Assembly: GCF_013409255.1 (NCBI RefSeq)
Contig: NZ_JACCAS010000001.1
Span: 2,046,001-2,110,000 of the forward strand
DNA: 64,000 nt
Origin: Paraburkholderia bryophila
GTDB taxonomy: Bacteria > Pseudomonadota > Gammaproteobacteria > Burkholderiales > Burkholderiaceae
Reading direction: 5' to 3'
In this document: positions 53,934 through 62,423 of the stretch, in pieces
Layout: each line of letters opens with the position of its first letter
Numbering within the stretch: position 1 is the first letter of the stretch
Notes under the pieces: generated by a model
Seen by the model: only the letters and a program-made list of their open reading frames with translations
What the model was told of the DNA's origin: nothing
The model's database searches: none
Translations under genes and position numbers: made by a program

Positions 53934-54917
53934 ATGCAGCCGGTCAATCGGACCAACAGTGCAGTCGAGATTCGCCGTTGCCGCAACATCGACGAACAGG
54001 CGATGTTGCTCGATGCATGGAACCAGAGCTATTGCCAGATTTCGCGCGGCACGTTCGATGGCTCGGTGAGTTCATTTTTTGCCGGCGGCGTGCGGGTGCT
54101 GGTGGAGCGGTTGAATCGCACGGTGTATCAGCGTGGGCAGGTGGCTGGCTCGCGGGTCGCCGTGGGGATTCCGTTTCAGTTGGAAGGGCATGCGCTGCTA
54201 TGCGGGCAGACGAGTCATCGCGATGGTTTGCATGTTTTTTCCGGCGATGGCGGGTTTGAGTTTTTGTCGCCGGATAAGCATGTGGTGGTCAATCTTGAGA
54301 TTGAGCCGGAGGCGGTTGAGGATGCTTTGGTGCGGGCGCAGCTTGAGGAGATTGCGGTGCGGTTGGGGGCCCGGCCCGGGGTGCTGAATGTCGATCCTGC
54401 CAGGTTGCAGGGGTTTCGGGAGGTGCTGAAGCAGTTGCTTGATGCGGTTGCTGCTACGCCTACTCTGCTTGATGATGCTGGCGTGGCTGCGGCGTTTGAG
54501 AAGTCGGTGGTTTTTGGGCTTGCTGAGGTGGTGCCGCCGATGCGGGTTGGTGAGGCGCATGCGCATTTGCAGGGTGAGGCTCGGACTGCGCGGAATTGGC
54601 AGCTAGTGCGGCAGGTTCGCGGGCTGGTCGAAGAGTCGCCGGATTGTCCGCTTTCTGTTGCTGAACTCTGTGCCCGGTTTCGGGCTAGTCGCAGGACTCT
54701 GCAGTATGCGTTTGAAGATACTGTTGGGGTCAATCCTTCGGCTTATATTCGGGCTGTTCGGTTGGATCATGTTCGGCGTGGGCTTCGGGGGGCTCAGTCT
54801 GTTACCGAAGTCGCTACACGGTGGGGGTTTTGGCATTTTGGAAACTTCTCGAATGAGTATCGTGGGCAGTTTGGGGAGTTGCCTTCGGAGACCTGGAGGA
54901 GGGCTCGGGGGGTGTGA
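53934..54917 (+). CDS. AraC-family regulator (EutR-like)
   Basis: This is a 327-residue regulator. The ATG at 53934 with GGGAGAAG before it is chosen over an upstream in-frame start. The N-terminal sensing part is beta-rich; the C-terminal AraC domain has ELCARFRASRRTLQYAFEDT, VGVNPSAYIRAVRLDHVRR and EVATRWGFWHFGNFSNEYRG, like EutR. It is divergent from the SDR and APC genes and probably controls them. Codon use changes along the gene: the 3' half is rich in G and T in third positions with few C, unlike the 5' half. Confidence 0.85.
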   Translation: MQPVNRTNSAVEIRRCRNIDEQAMLLDAWNQSYCQISRGTFDGSVSSFFAGGVRVLVERLNRTVYQRGQVAGSRVAVGIPFQLEGHALLCGQTSHRDGLHVFSGDGGFEFLSPDKHVVVNLEIEPEAVEDALVRAQLEEIAVRLGARPGVLNVDPARLQGFREVLKQLLDAVAATPTLLDDAGVAAAFEKSVVFGLAEVVPPMRVGEAHAHLQGEARTARNWQLVRQVRGLVEESPDCPLSVAELCARFRASRRTLQYAFEDTVGVNPSAYIRAVRLDHVRRGLRGAQSVTEVATRWGFWHFGNFSNEYRGQFGELPSETWRRARGV

Positions 54918-54964
54918 CGGTTGGTGGTGGTTTTGCCTGCGCGGCGCTTTGGGTGTTCTCTGAG

Positions 54965-55860
54965 GGTGTTGGCCTTTCCTTGCTTTCTTAGTGGTCTATT
55001 TGCGTCGCCTGTGCGGGGGGCACCTACTTTTCTTTGCCTGCCGTGCCGCAAAGCAAAGTAGGCAAAAGAAAGCGGCTCACACCGCTGATATGACTCCCGG
55101 TGTCAATCGAGATCGGTTTTCAGTTTCTTCTGTTCATGCTTGTCCGAATTTCCTGAGGGCGACGTAGCAGTACATCTCGACGGTGGATCACGCTGATATC
55201 CGCGGGTTGGATACCGCATTACAGAGGTCCGCCCAATGAGCCTGCCGCAGTCCAGAGCCGCAAGTCGGATGCAATCCGTTGCGTAGCGGTGTCGCGGGTT
55301 ACTCGTGTGCCGGGCTACGCCGCCTTCAGGAAACTCTCCTCCAGTGGTCAGGGTGGGGCAAGGGGTTGATCGGACGTTGCGTCATGCAGAGGACGTCTCG
55401 CGCGATACGGCGAGCGACATCGCAAGTCTGCTGACGTCCCAGATGAAACCCGCCAGTTCGCGGGCGATGGCGACCACCGCGATGTTCTTCTGTTTGCCGC
55501 GCGCGACGAGCTTGCGATAGCGCCGGCACAGGCGCAGCTGTGCGTCCCAGGCACGATCGACGATCGGCTTCGGGATCCCTTCGTGGCGACGCTGGATGTC
55601 TGGACTGACGCGGGCCGGATGTCTGTAGCTCCAGGCGGCTTCGACGAGTAGCTTTCTCGCGTAGCTGTTGCCATTCTTCGTGATGCTGCCCTGACGGCGT
55701 TTCTCGCCTGACGAGTGTTCCGAGGGAGTCACGCCCAGCCAGGCCATCAACTGTCGCGGATGGGTAAAACGTGACAGGTCGCCCAGTCCGGCAAGCATGC
55801 CCACTGCCGTAGTGAACTGTACGCCGCGCATGCTCTGCAGGCCCAGCACGGCCGGATAGA
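54965..55860 (-). repeat. Left arm of ~0.9 kb inverted repeat
   Basis: This segment reappears in reverse at 61175-62083. Coordinates sum to 117035 along the IS-derived inner part (55305-55860) with no gap seen; farther out the right arm carries an 8-base extra 'actgaaaa' unit. Near the outer end it holds a common Paraburkholderia-type intergenic element (CTTTTCTTTGCCTGCC-like). The inner part is the 3' end of the IS110-type transposase gene. Confidence 0.85.
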
Positions 55861-56511
55861 GGCGCCAGTTGGGAACCGCCTCGCGCAATGCGGCTTCCAG
55901 ACGCGCGCATTGCGCGAGGCGGTCCTCGATGGTGCGCCGATGTTCCTCGAAGGCCAGTTGCTGCCATGCACTGTCGAATGCATGCGCAGCCAGCCAGCGC
56001 CGGTGCGCGGCTCCCCAGTCGGCACGGCCCGTATAGCGCACCCGTGCGAGAGCAGGAAAGCCTTCAGCCGTTGCCGCGCACGCTTCAGGTCATCCTTGGC
56101 GCTTACCCACGTGCGGGCCAGATCGCGGAACGCTTCGTCGTTCACGCTGGGCACGTACACCGCTGACAGGTCGCTGGCACGCAGTGAACGCGCGAGTTTG
56201 ATCGCATCACGCCGATCAGTCTTGACCCGCTCGCCTGGCTTATTGGGAATCAGCGACGGTGCGCATACCATGCAGTCGAAACCCTTGTTTACGAGCTGAC
56301 GGTAGAGCCCGTAGCCGCAGGGGCCGGCCTCGTAGACGAAGCGGATGCGTCGGGCCTTTGACTGCAGCCGCTTGCACAGGCGATCAATATCGGCCTGCGT
56401 CGTGCCGGTCTTGCCGAGTAGCTCGACGTCGCCCGCATCAAGCGCATAGGCAACCGTGATCGAGTCCTTGTGAACGTCGCAACCGACGTACAGCGTGCTA
56501 TCGTGTTCCAT
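55382..56511 (-). pseudogene. IS110-family transposase, frameshifted
   Basis: The first frame starts at [20 protein letters not shown] (56511), with the DEDD-type N-terminal motif, [20 protein letters not shown] and [16 protein letters not shown]. After LKAFLLSHG, at about 56041-56045, one base is missing and the reading continues in another frame as [14 protein letters not shown]... to [20 protein letters not shown] and the Ser-bearing end NGNSYARKLLVEAAWSYRHP. Restoring one base gives a ~376-residue transposase of normal length. The element is therefore probably inactive. The same 3' part occurs in reverse at 61175-61653. The 5' end of the IS should be between 56512 and about 56600; the exact ends were not resolved. 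Confidence 0.9.
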
Positions 56512-56925
56512 GCTGGCCTCCGTGCCGGAAATCGCCGGGTGCGGCCCTGTCCGCACCGTGCGGCTCTGGTAGCAATGCTAACCCGCGTTTGATTCCTCAC
56601 GCCAGGCCAGCCCTTGCCTCACGGGAGTCATACTGACTAGCTCATAAGCGGGCCCCTCGCGCAGTTCCGGTAGTGGTGCATCCGGAATCTGGGTTCTCGC
56701 GCATTCCGCGTTCGTGACACAGCAGTCATTCTTCCGGCGGCGCTGCGCGCGCCGCGGCGGTCCCCGCATGAATTTCCGTGCGTCGTTATGGCACTCCCGC
56801 CAGCGTCCCATGGCCGTGGATGCCTTGGCGAATAGTCGAAAATTCCGTCGTCCTCGACACTGGCACGCGTTTACCTTTGGCATCATTCCCACCGGTCTTG
56901 CAACATCGAATAAATGCAGTCCAGG
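56512..56925. other. Non-coding region between IS and immunity gene
   Basis: About 100 bases nearest the IS belong to its upstream end. The rest has no convincing gene. A 22-base string beginning GTTCGTGA (56710-56731) recurs with 2-3 mismatches at 60048-60069, on the other side of the toxin genes. Confidence 0.4.
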
Positions 56926-57282
56926 TTATCCGGGCTCATTCTCGTACTCACTGGAGTCGATGATCACAAACGAAAAGTACGTGTTTCTACCTTTCTGCAC
57001 GAGCATCTCTTGCATGAACTCATGTGCACTTTTATTGCAACGCCGCCGATACTCGCCCCAAGTTCGTTGAACGCTCGGAGAGTAGTCCGCAATGCCGTCA
57101 AGGTGCGAATAAGTGGACCCCGGTGTGATGGTAAAAGTCTCTACCCCGATGATCGCCGCATCAGCGTCTTCGCAGTCTGCAGGAATGCGCAGCGCAACCT
57201 CGCTCTCAATGTACATCTCGCCACCAGTCGGGCCGACTGATTGCGACCTGTACTTCTCTAAAAGTCTGTCTTGAGTTGTCAT
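56926..57282 (-). CDS. Probable immunity protein for the RHS toxin
   Basis: This is a 118-residue acidic cytoplasmic protein. It starts 7 bases after the RHS toxin stop codon with a GAGGAAGAC ribosome site, the standard place for an immunity gene of a polymorphic toxin. Sequence features are MTTQDRLLEKYRSQSV, the acidic run CEDADAAIIGVETFTI, GSTYSHLDGIADYSP and CNKSAHEFMQEMLVQKG. I do not recognise a family; it is longer than the 83-residue colicin E5 immunity protein and not obviously similar. Role is inferred from position and size. Confidence 0.72.
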   Translation of the reverse strand: MTTQDRLLEKYRSQSVGPTGGEMYIESEVALRIPADCEDADAAIIGVETFTITPGSTYSHLDGIADYSPSVQRTWGEYRRRCNKSAHEFMQEMLVQKGRNTYFSFVIIDSSEYENEPG

Positions 57283-57289
57283 GTCTTCC

Positions 57290-59713
57290 TCAGAAGTGAG
57301 ATTTCCAGTCAGCGTCACGGCGGTCCGATACTTGTACGACCGTGCCGTCAACGTCATTTCTGACGACATAATGTCCATCTTCGCGAATATACGCGGTGGC
57401 TGGGTCGTCGCGTCGCGCACCGTTCCCGCTCTCAAGTGCTCTGGTATCACGCGCTGGGATTGTCCTGTATGGATTTGCAATCGTTGACTCAACTTCCTCT
57501 GCTGTCCAGCCACGTTTTTTCATTTGCCCGACGATCTTTTTCTCGAAAACGCTATGAAGCTGATTTGCCGTCGGCTTGCACAGCTTTGCAACGGCATCAA
57601 GACCGCTACGAACCCCTCCCGCCATACCGATAATTCCAAACGGATCGGTATTGTCACTAGTGAGAGCCCATCCCCAACTCAACGCGGGATTGAACATGCA
57701 TTCGATACAAAGCCGCACCACCCCCGGCTCGGGCGGCGCTCCAAGCATTGAGCGAAGCAAACCACCTCGATTAACCGGAGGTCCGGCGAGGATCGCTCCG
57801 TCTTCGAGATTATTGAGCCACTGATTCAGTTCGTCGCTGCTGGCGGGCTGAGCGACGCCTAGCGAAGTCGATCCGCCATTGTTCTGCCTGACCGTACCGG
57901 TTCGCGACGTAACCTGCCCGTCAGCCGAGTAGCGATAATCCACCGTCAATATGCGGTACAGACTCCCGTTCAATGCAGTTGGATACTCGTTGTAAATGAA
58001 CTGAGTTATCCAGCCTCGCGAGTTATAGGTGACCAGTGCTTCCCGGTTGTCACCTGCCAGGTAAGTGGCGCGGTGTGCCGCGTCCCTGCGCATCGCGCCG
58101 AGGGTCCATCCCGACAGATTGTCATTCGCAACGCGCAGATTGCCGGTCTCGTCGTACGCGTAGAACCAGTCAGAGGTTTGGGTCCCGTTGAGATATTCGA
58201 GGGCTGCCACGATACGATTCGACCCGTCGTAGCGGATACCGACCGTTCTTTGCGTGCCCGATGGCTTGGCATCAAATCCCCGCTCGCCGGTAGGATCGTT
58301 CGTGGCGAACTCACTGACCCCTGTGACATTGCCCTTTGCGTCATAGGCAAATGCACGCACCTTGCCGGGTGACGCAACCATCGATGCACTCAAGCTCGTC
58401 GCATCGGCATATCTGACAGTCGTGACGGTCGCACTGGATGCGTTGCGCACCACCAATCGAACGGTGCGGCCGGAGGAGTCATAGCTAAATTCATTAGTGC
58501 CCCCGGTTGGGTTTGTCTCGCTTAGCACATTGCCGAATGCGTCCCACGAGGTATTGGTCACGCGTGACAAGGAACTCGTCCCCGTGGGTCGCAGCAAACC
58601 TGCCACGGGGGCAAACTTCACCGTTGTCGTGCGTTGACTATCTGTGACCGTGGTCTGGTTGCCGCTGTACGCAAACCGGACGTTACGTGTCATGTCAGGA
58701 TGGTTGACAGCACTTGCGCGTCCTTGCGCGTCGTAGGTCCATGTCGCGACACGAGCGCCGGTTTCGTCCACCTCGCCGGTGATCGCATTCCTGAACCGTA
58801 CGTCGTCGTAGATGTAGCGCCGCACATAGCCGTCCGGCCAGGTGACCGAGACAAGGTTGCTATTGCTGTCGTACGCGTACTGCGTCATGCCTCCGACTGG
58901 CTCGATCAACCGGGAAATGCGATGCTTGTCGTCGTATTCCAGCCGCAAAGCCAGATCGTTGCTAGCGCTAGTTCCGGCTGCGTGCTGATTAACCTCTGTA
59001 AGCAATCCGCTACTGCCATAGATAAGCGTCCGAATAAATCCCGCCCGTGTACTTTCCGAGAGGAGGAGGCCCTGCGCGGAGTATTTTTCCGTCGTACCGC
59101 TCGCCTGATTGACCAGCGTCCATCCGGATGCGTCTTGCGCCAAACCCAGCCCCACGTTTCCACTCACGCGCCAGGTTCCTGCTGACCAGTTAAATGTCAC
59201 CGGCTCACCGTCCTCCCGATAGGCGACAACTTTTGATGAGCTCCCGTTGTTCGCATTGGCCAGCCCCAGTTGGCGCTGCCCGCCATGAAACCAGGCTGAT
59301 CCCAAGGTGGCGGCGGAAGCGCCGATTGAGCGGGATCGATAGGTACGTACGAAACGCATCGGGTTGTCGTCACCGCTAACGAAGTCGTTCTCGCTTAGTG
59401 TCACTGAGCCATTGCCGGGATACACCGGATCAGCGACCGGACAACTTGATTCTGGTAGTTCGACGGCTGGAGTCGAGCACCACTGGTCAATCAGGGCAAG
59501 GTCGTTGATGCAGGCGTAATTACCCATTCCGCCTGGCGTATTGCTAACCACATCGAGACGGCAGGTCTTGGTGCCTGGCGTTGCACCAGACTTCGAGTAA
59601 AGCGTGAGACAGTCGTCTGCGTTCGCGCCGAACGCGACCACTAGCAGGACAAACGCAGTGAGTAGACGAATCACTTCGTCCATCGGCTTGCGAGAAAGGA
59701 TATTTCTTCCCAT
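57290..59713 (-). CDS. Sec-exported RHS-repeat protein with colicin E5-like C-terminal toxin
   Basis: This is an 807-residue secreted polymorphic-toxin candidate. A signal peptide (VIRLLTAFVLLVVAFGANA) is followed by a DUF6531-like region (YPGNGSVTLSENDFVSGDDN) and about eight YD repeats (YAYDSNSNLVSVTW, WTYDAQGRASAVN, FSYDSSGRTVRL). The usual long RHS core is missing; a proline-rich link leads to NTDPFGIIGMAGG. The last ~85 residues (MKKRGWTAEEVESTIANPYR, RRDDPATAYIREDGHYVVRN, DVDGTVVQVSDRRDADW) match the colicin E5 anticodon-nuclease pattern, which cuts tRNAs with queuosine anticodons. Start 59713 has AAGGGAG before it. It is shorter than typical (>1300) RHS toxins. Confidence 0.82.
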   Translation of the reverse strand: MGRNILSRKPMDEVIRLLTAFVLLVVAFGANADDCLTLYSKSGATPGTKTCRLDVVSNTPGGMGNYACINDLALIDQWCSTPAVELPESSCPVADPVYPGNGSVTLSENDFVSGDDNPMRFVRTYRSRSIGASAATLGSAWFHGGQRQLGLANANNGSSSKVVAYREDGEPVTFNWSAGTWRVSGNVGLGLAQDASGWTLVNQASGTTEKYSAQGLLLSESTRAGFIRTLIYGSSGLLTEVNQHAAGTSASNDLALRLEYDDKHRISRLIEPVGGMTQYAYDSNSNLVSVTWPDGYVRRYIYDDVRFRNAITGEVDETGARVATWTYDAQGRASAVNHPDMTRNVRFAYSGNQTTVTDSQRTTTVKFAPVAGLLRPTGTSSLSRVTNTSWDAFGNVLSETNPTGGTNEFSYDSSGRTVRLVVRNASSATVTTVRYADATSLSASMVASPGKVRAFAYDAKGNVTGVSEFATNDPTGERGFDAKPSGTQRTVGIRYDGSNRIVAALEYLNGTQTSDWFYAYDETGNLRVANDNLSGWTLGAMRRDAAHRATYLAGDNREALVTYNSRGWITQFIYNEYPTALNGSLYRILTVDYRYSADGQVTSRTGTVRQNNGGSTSLGVAQPASSDELNQWLNNLEDGAILAGPPVNRGGLLRSMLGAPPEPGVVRLCIECMFNPALSWGWALTSDNTDPFGIIGMAGGVRSGLDAVAKLCKPTANQLHSVFEKKIVGQMKKRGWTAEEVESTIANPYRTIPARDTRALESGNGARRDDPATAYIREDGHYVVRNDVDGTVVQVSDRRDADWKSHF

Positions 59714-60547
59714 ACATCTCCCTTTTTAATTGTCGTTAGAAATCCGTAGTGAAACGACACTGCACCAAGATGGAGAGAGGATCAAAATAGGAAAGGTACG
59801 AAATCGCTCACTACGGCACACATCTTCACAATGCAGCTTATGTTGATGGCAGCGTCGTGAGCCTGGCGTTAGGCAGTGCGCTAACAGTGGCTTGATCGGC
59901 GTGTCTCAATGAGATGCGGAAAGCATGAGAATGCAGATTTCACGGAGCGAGCGTTGGCCACGTCGTTGAAGAACGCTACGTGTTATTTCCGATCGGGCCG
60001 AGGTTTGTCATCCAATTCAGGGCGCCGAGTGGGAATTAAAAATCTGTGTTCGTGAGACAGCAGTCAGTCCTCGCGCTTCGCGCTCGCCGGAACGGCCGGC
60101 GTCGAGACGACGTCAGAGTTTTCAGGCAGCGGCAAGCACGCTGTCGCAAACTCTCAAGCAATCACCATCGCGTCCAAGTAGCGCAGATTCAATCTGCATC
60201 GCTGATTACTTTTTACTCTGACAGGATCGTAGGGAAATTTCGGAATGAGGCCATTGCGCTTTATTTAGCCTGCGTGGGTGATCACTCATCGGGCCGTAGG
60301 TTTTAGACTCGTTTTGTCGTGCATGTCACGACAAACAGGTTTCGAAGCCTGCTAGGCGCGATCCGCCGCACGTACAAGTGCGGCCGCCTTTGAACGTCCA
60401 TGTTCCAATGGGCGGGCCTTGGCGGGGGAGCTCCACGGCTCGCCGGTTCCTGGCATCGCGCACCGGTCTTCGAATCCCGTCAATGTGCCCGCTCACCCGC
60501 ATTGGAAGTTAGTGTAGGGAGATCCATGTCAGCATTGGAGATCGCAC
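59714..60547. other. Upstream region of the RHS gene, no clear gene
   Basis: 834 bases. The RHS promoter should be near the left end. A weak plus-strand open frame at 60046-60306 lacks family-like sequence. Features seen: the second copy of the GTTCGTGA string (60048-60069), a perfect 9-bp palindrome TTTGTCGTG/CACGACAAA (60313-60335) and a CCGCAC/GTGCGG pair just after it (near 60367-60384). Confidence 0.45.
60313..60335. promoter_or_regulatory. Perfect palindrome, 9+5+9 bases
   Basis: TTTGTCGTG pairs with CACGACAAA around CATGT. It could be an operator or a recombination site for the island. No flanking U-run, so it is not a typical terminator. Confidence 0.4.
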
Positions 60548-60889
60548 ATGAGTAAATCCCCCAAGAGTTCTCGAACCGCTTCTCGGCCGTGTGTTGACGC
60601 TATTCAGTACGAGAAACTGGCGTTATCTGCTTTTCGGCTTATTGAGCGGCAAATAGCGCAACTGAACACACTGTCGACGCTAGCGACTTCGATTTACCAG
60701 AACCCGGCCATCACGCCCGACGAAAGAGCTCGCCAACGAACGCTACTCGGACTTTGGGTCGAAACCGCCGAGGAATACCGTCAGGAGGTCGAGGTGGATC
60801 GTGAGTTGTACGGCATCATCGCGCTTGATCCGAAGGGTGTTCCTCAAATGCATCTTACGGCACGCCACGCCACGCAACGGAGCTCCTAA
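60548..60889 (+). CDS. Hypothetical protein, 113 residues
   Basis: No family recognised. The ATG has TTGGAG about 8 bases upstream. The product is soluble, with a helical middle (EKLALSAFRLIERQIAQLNT, NPAITPDERARQRTLLGLWV, ETAEEYRQEVEVDRELYG) that could be a small helical domain. It lies between the RHS gene and the truncated IS copy, inside the segment bounded by the inverted repeats. Coding is plausible because helical amphipathicity is good, but no homologue was checked. Confidence 0.5.
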   Translation: MSKSPKSSRTASRPCVDAIQYEKLALSAFRLIERQIAQLNTLSTLATSIYQNPAITPDERARQRTLLGLWVETAEEYRQEVEVDRELYGIIALDPKGVPQMHLTARHATQRSS

Positions 60890-61072
60890 CAAAAGCCGCG
60901 CAGGATGCATCAGAGAATAGCGAGAGTACTTCTGCATCCGGGTCGATGCCAACCAAGCGAGCGCGCTCGAAAACATCATCGCTGCGTCCGGCAGTAACGC
61001 ACTGACAGTGACCCGCGGCACGTTTGTCGCGACGGAAAAAACGCGATCATGAACCGCACTCGAAAACACAGA

Positions 61073-61096
61073 CGGGCACGCCTTTTGGGGTGCCCG
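61073..61096 (+). terminator. Hairpin after the hypothetical gene
   Basis: CGGGCAC pairs with GTGCCCG around a 10-base loop, followed by ATTTGCTG. It lies 180 bases after the hypothetical gene, just before the truncated IS. Confidence 0.5.
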
Positions 61097-61174
61097 ATTT
61101 GCTGAATGTGCATTGTCGCTTTCGGAATTAATGCAACGCGATCCAATCGCGGACGATTGGCCGCTTCGATGGCT

Positions 61175-61653
61175 TCTATCCGGCCGTGCTGGGCCTGCAG
61201 AGCATGCGCGGCGTACAGTTCACTACGGCAGTGGGCATGCTTGCCGGACTGGGCGACCTGTCACGTTTTACCCATCCGCGACAGTTGATGGCCTGGCTGG
61301 GCGTGACTCCCTCGGAACACTCGTCAGGCGAGAAACGCCGTCAGGGCAGCATCACGAAGAATGGCAACAGCTACGCGAGAAAGCTACTCGTCGAAGCCGC
61401 CTGGAGCTACAGACATCCGGCCCGCGTCAGTCCAGACATCCAGCGTCGCCACGAAGGGATCCCGAAGCCGATCGTCGATCGTGCCTGGGACGCACAGCTG
61501 CGCCTGTGCCGGCGCTATCGCAAGCTCGTCGCGCGCGGCAAACAGAAGAACATCGCGGTGGTCGCCATCGCCCGCGAACTGGCGGGTTTCATCTGGGACG
61601 TCAGCAGACTTGCGATGTCGCTCGCCGTATCGCGCGAGACGTCCTCTGCATGA
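61175..61653 (+). pseudogene. Truncated IS110-family transposase, 3' part
   Basis: The coding remnant starts inside the transposase ([16 protein letters not shown], upstream part missing) and runs in one frame to the normal stop. It is the reverse-orientation copy of the C-terminal half at 55382-55860. Nothing of the N-terminal DEDD domain remains, so it cannot transpose by itself. A palindrome CCAATCG-CGGA-CGATTGG (61143-61160) lies just before the junction. Confidence 0.9.
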
Positions 61654-62083
61654 CGCAACGTCCGATCAACCCCTTGCCCCACCCTGACCACTGGAGGAGA
61701 GTTTCCTGAAGGCGGCGTAGCCCGGCACACGAGTAACCCGCGACACCGCTACGCAACGGATTGCATCCGACTTGCGGCTCTGGACTGCGGCAGGCTCATT
61801 GGGCGGACCTCTGTAATGCGGTATCCAACCCGCGGATATCAGCGTGATCCACCGTCGAGATGTACTGCTACGTCGCCCTCAGGAAATTCGGACAAGCATG
61901 AACAGAAGAAACTGAAAAACTGAAAACCGATCTCGATTGACACCGGGAGTCATATCAGCGGTGTGAGCCGCTTTCTTTTGCCTACTTTGCTTTGCGGCAC
62001 GGCAGGCAAAGAAAAGTAGGTGCCCCCCCGCACAGGCGACGCTAATAGACCACCGTGATCACAAGGAAAGGCCAACACCGCAA
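61175..62083 (+). repeat. Right arm of ~0.9 kb inverted repeat
   Basis: Reverse copy of 54965-55860. The match begins sharply at 61175 and fades beyond about 62042-62083. The only indel noticed is an 8-base extra 'actgaaaa' unit in the right arm near 61917. Confidence 0.85.
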
Positions 62084-62099
62084 GACAACAACCAAAAAA

Positions 62100-62139
62100 G
62101 CCCACCGCAGGCAAATAAAGCCCACCGCAGGCAAATAAA
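62100..62139. repeat. 20-base tandem repeat
   Basis: Two consecutive copies of a CCCACCGCAGGCAAATAAAG-type 20-mer in non-coding DNA outside the right repeat arm. Confidence 0.75.
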
Positions 62140-62220
62140 CCCCACCAACCACCCAAAACAAGCGCACACTACCTCCCAGCTCCAGGAAGGAGCATAAACC
62201 GCCAAACTGGGGAGTCCATC

Positions 62221-62358
62221 ATGGCAAAAGGTCAAATGCGCAGCAACCGTGAAGTAAAGAAGCCTAAGCAGGACAAGAAGCCGCAGCCGGCGACATCGCC
62301 ATCGGGCGGCACGCCGATCCGGACGCCGAGCGCATCGACGCCTGCGAAGAAGAATTAA
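62221..62358 (+). CDS. 45-residue basic protein
   Basis: Small open frame with GGGGAG before the ATG. The product (MAKGQMRSNREVKKPKQDKK, PQPATSPSGGTPIRTPSAST) is lysine- and proline-rich with no membrane segment. As I recall, similar short proteins are widespread in Burkholderia and Paraburkholderia. Function unknown. Confidence 0.7.
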   Translation: MAKGQMRSNREVKKPKQDKKPQPATSPSGGTPIRTPSASTPAKKN

Positions 62359-62423
62359 CGATTAAGGTGAGCGCCCGCCACACCACTGGCGGGCACGCCT
62401 GACCAGCACAAAGCGACCAGCAG

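Noticed and set aside
56578..56892. Minus-strand frame of 104 codons after the immunity gene, considered as a second immunity gene
   Set aside because: Arg/Pro-rich with no helix pattern or ribosome site; overlaps the IS upstream end.
60046..60306. Plus-strand open frame of 86 codons near the RHS gene
   Set aside because: Composition is Arg/Val/Gln-rich without recognisable pattern; likely chance.
60460..60520. tRNA T-arm-like string near GGTCTTCGAATCCCG
   Set aside because: No matching acceptor stem, D-arm or anticodon arm could be drawn, so this is not a tRNA gene.
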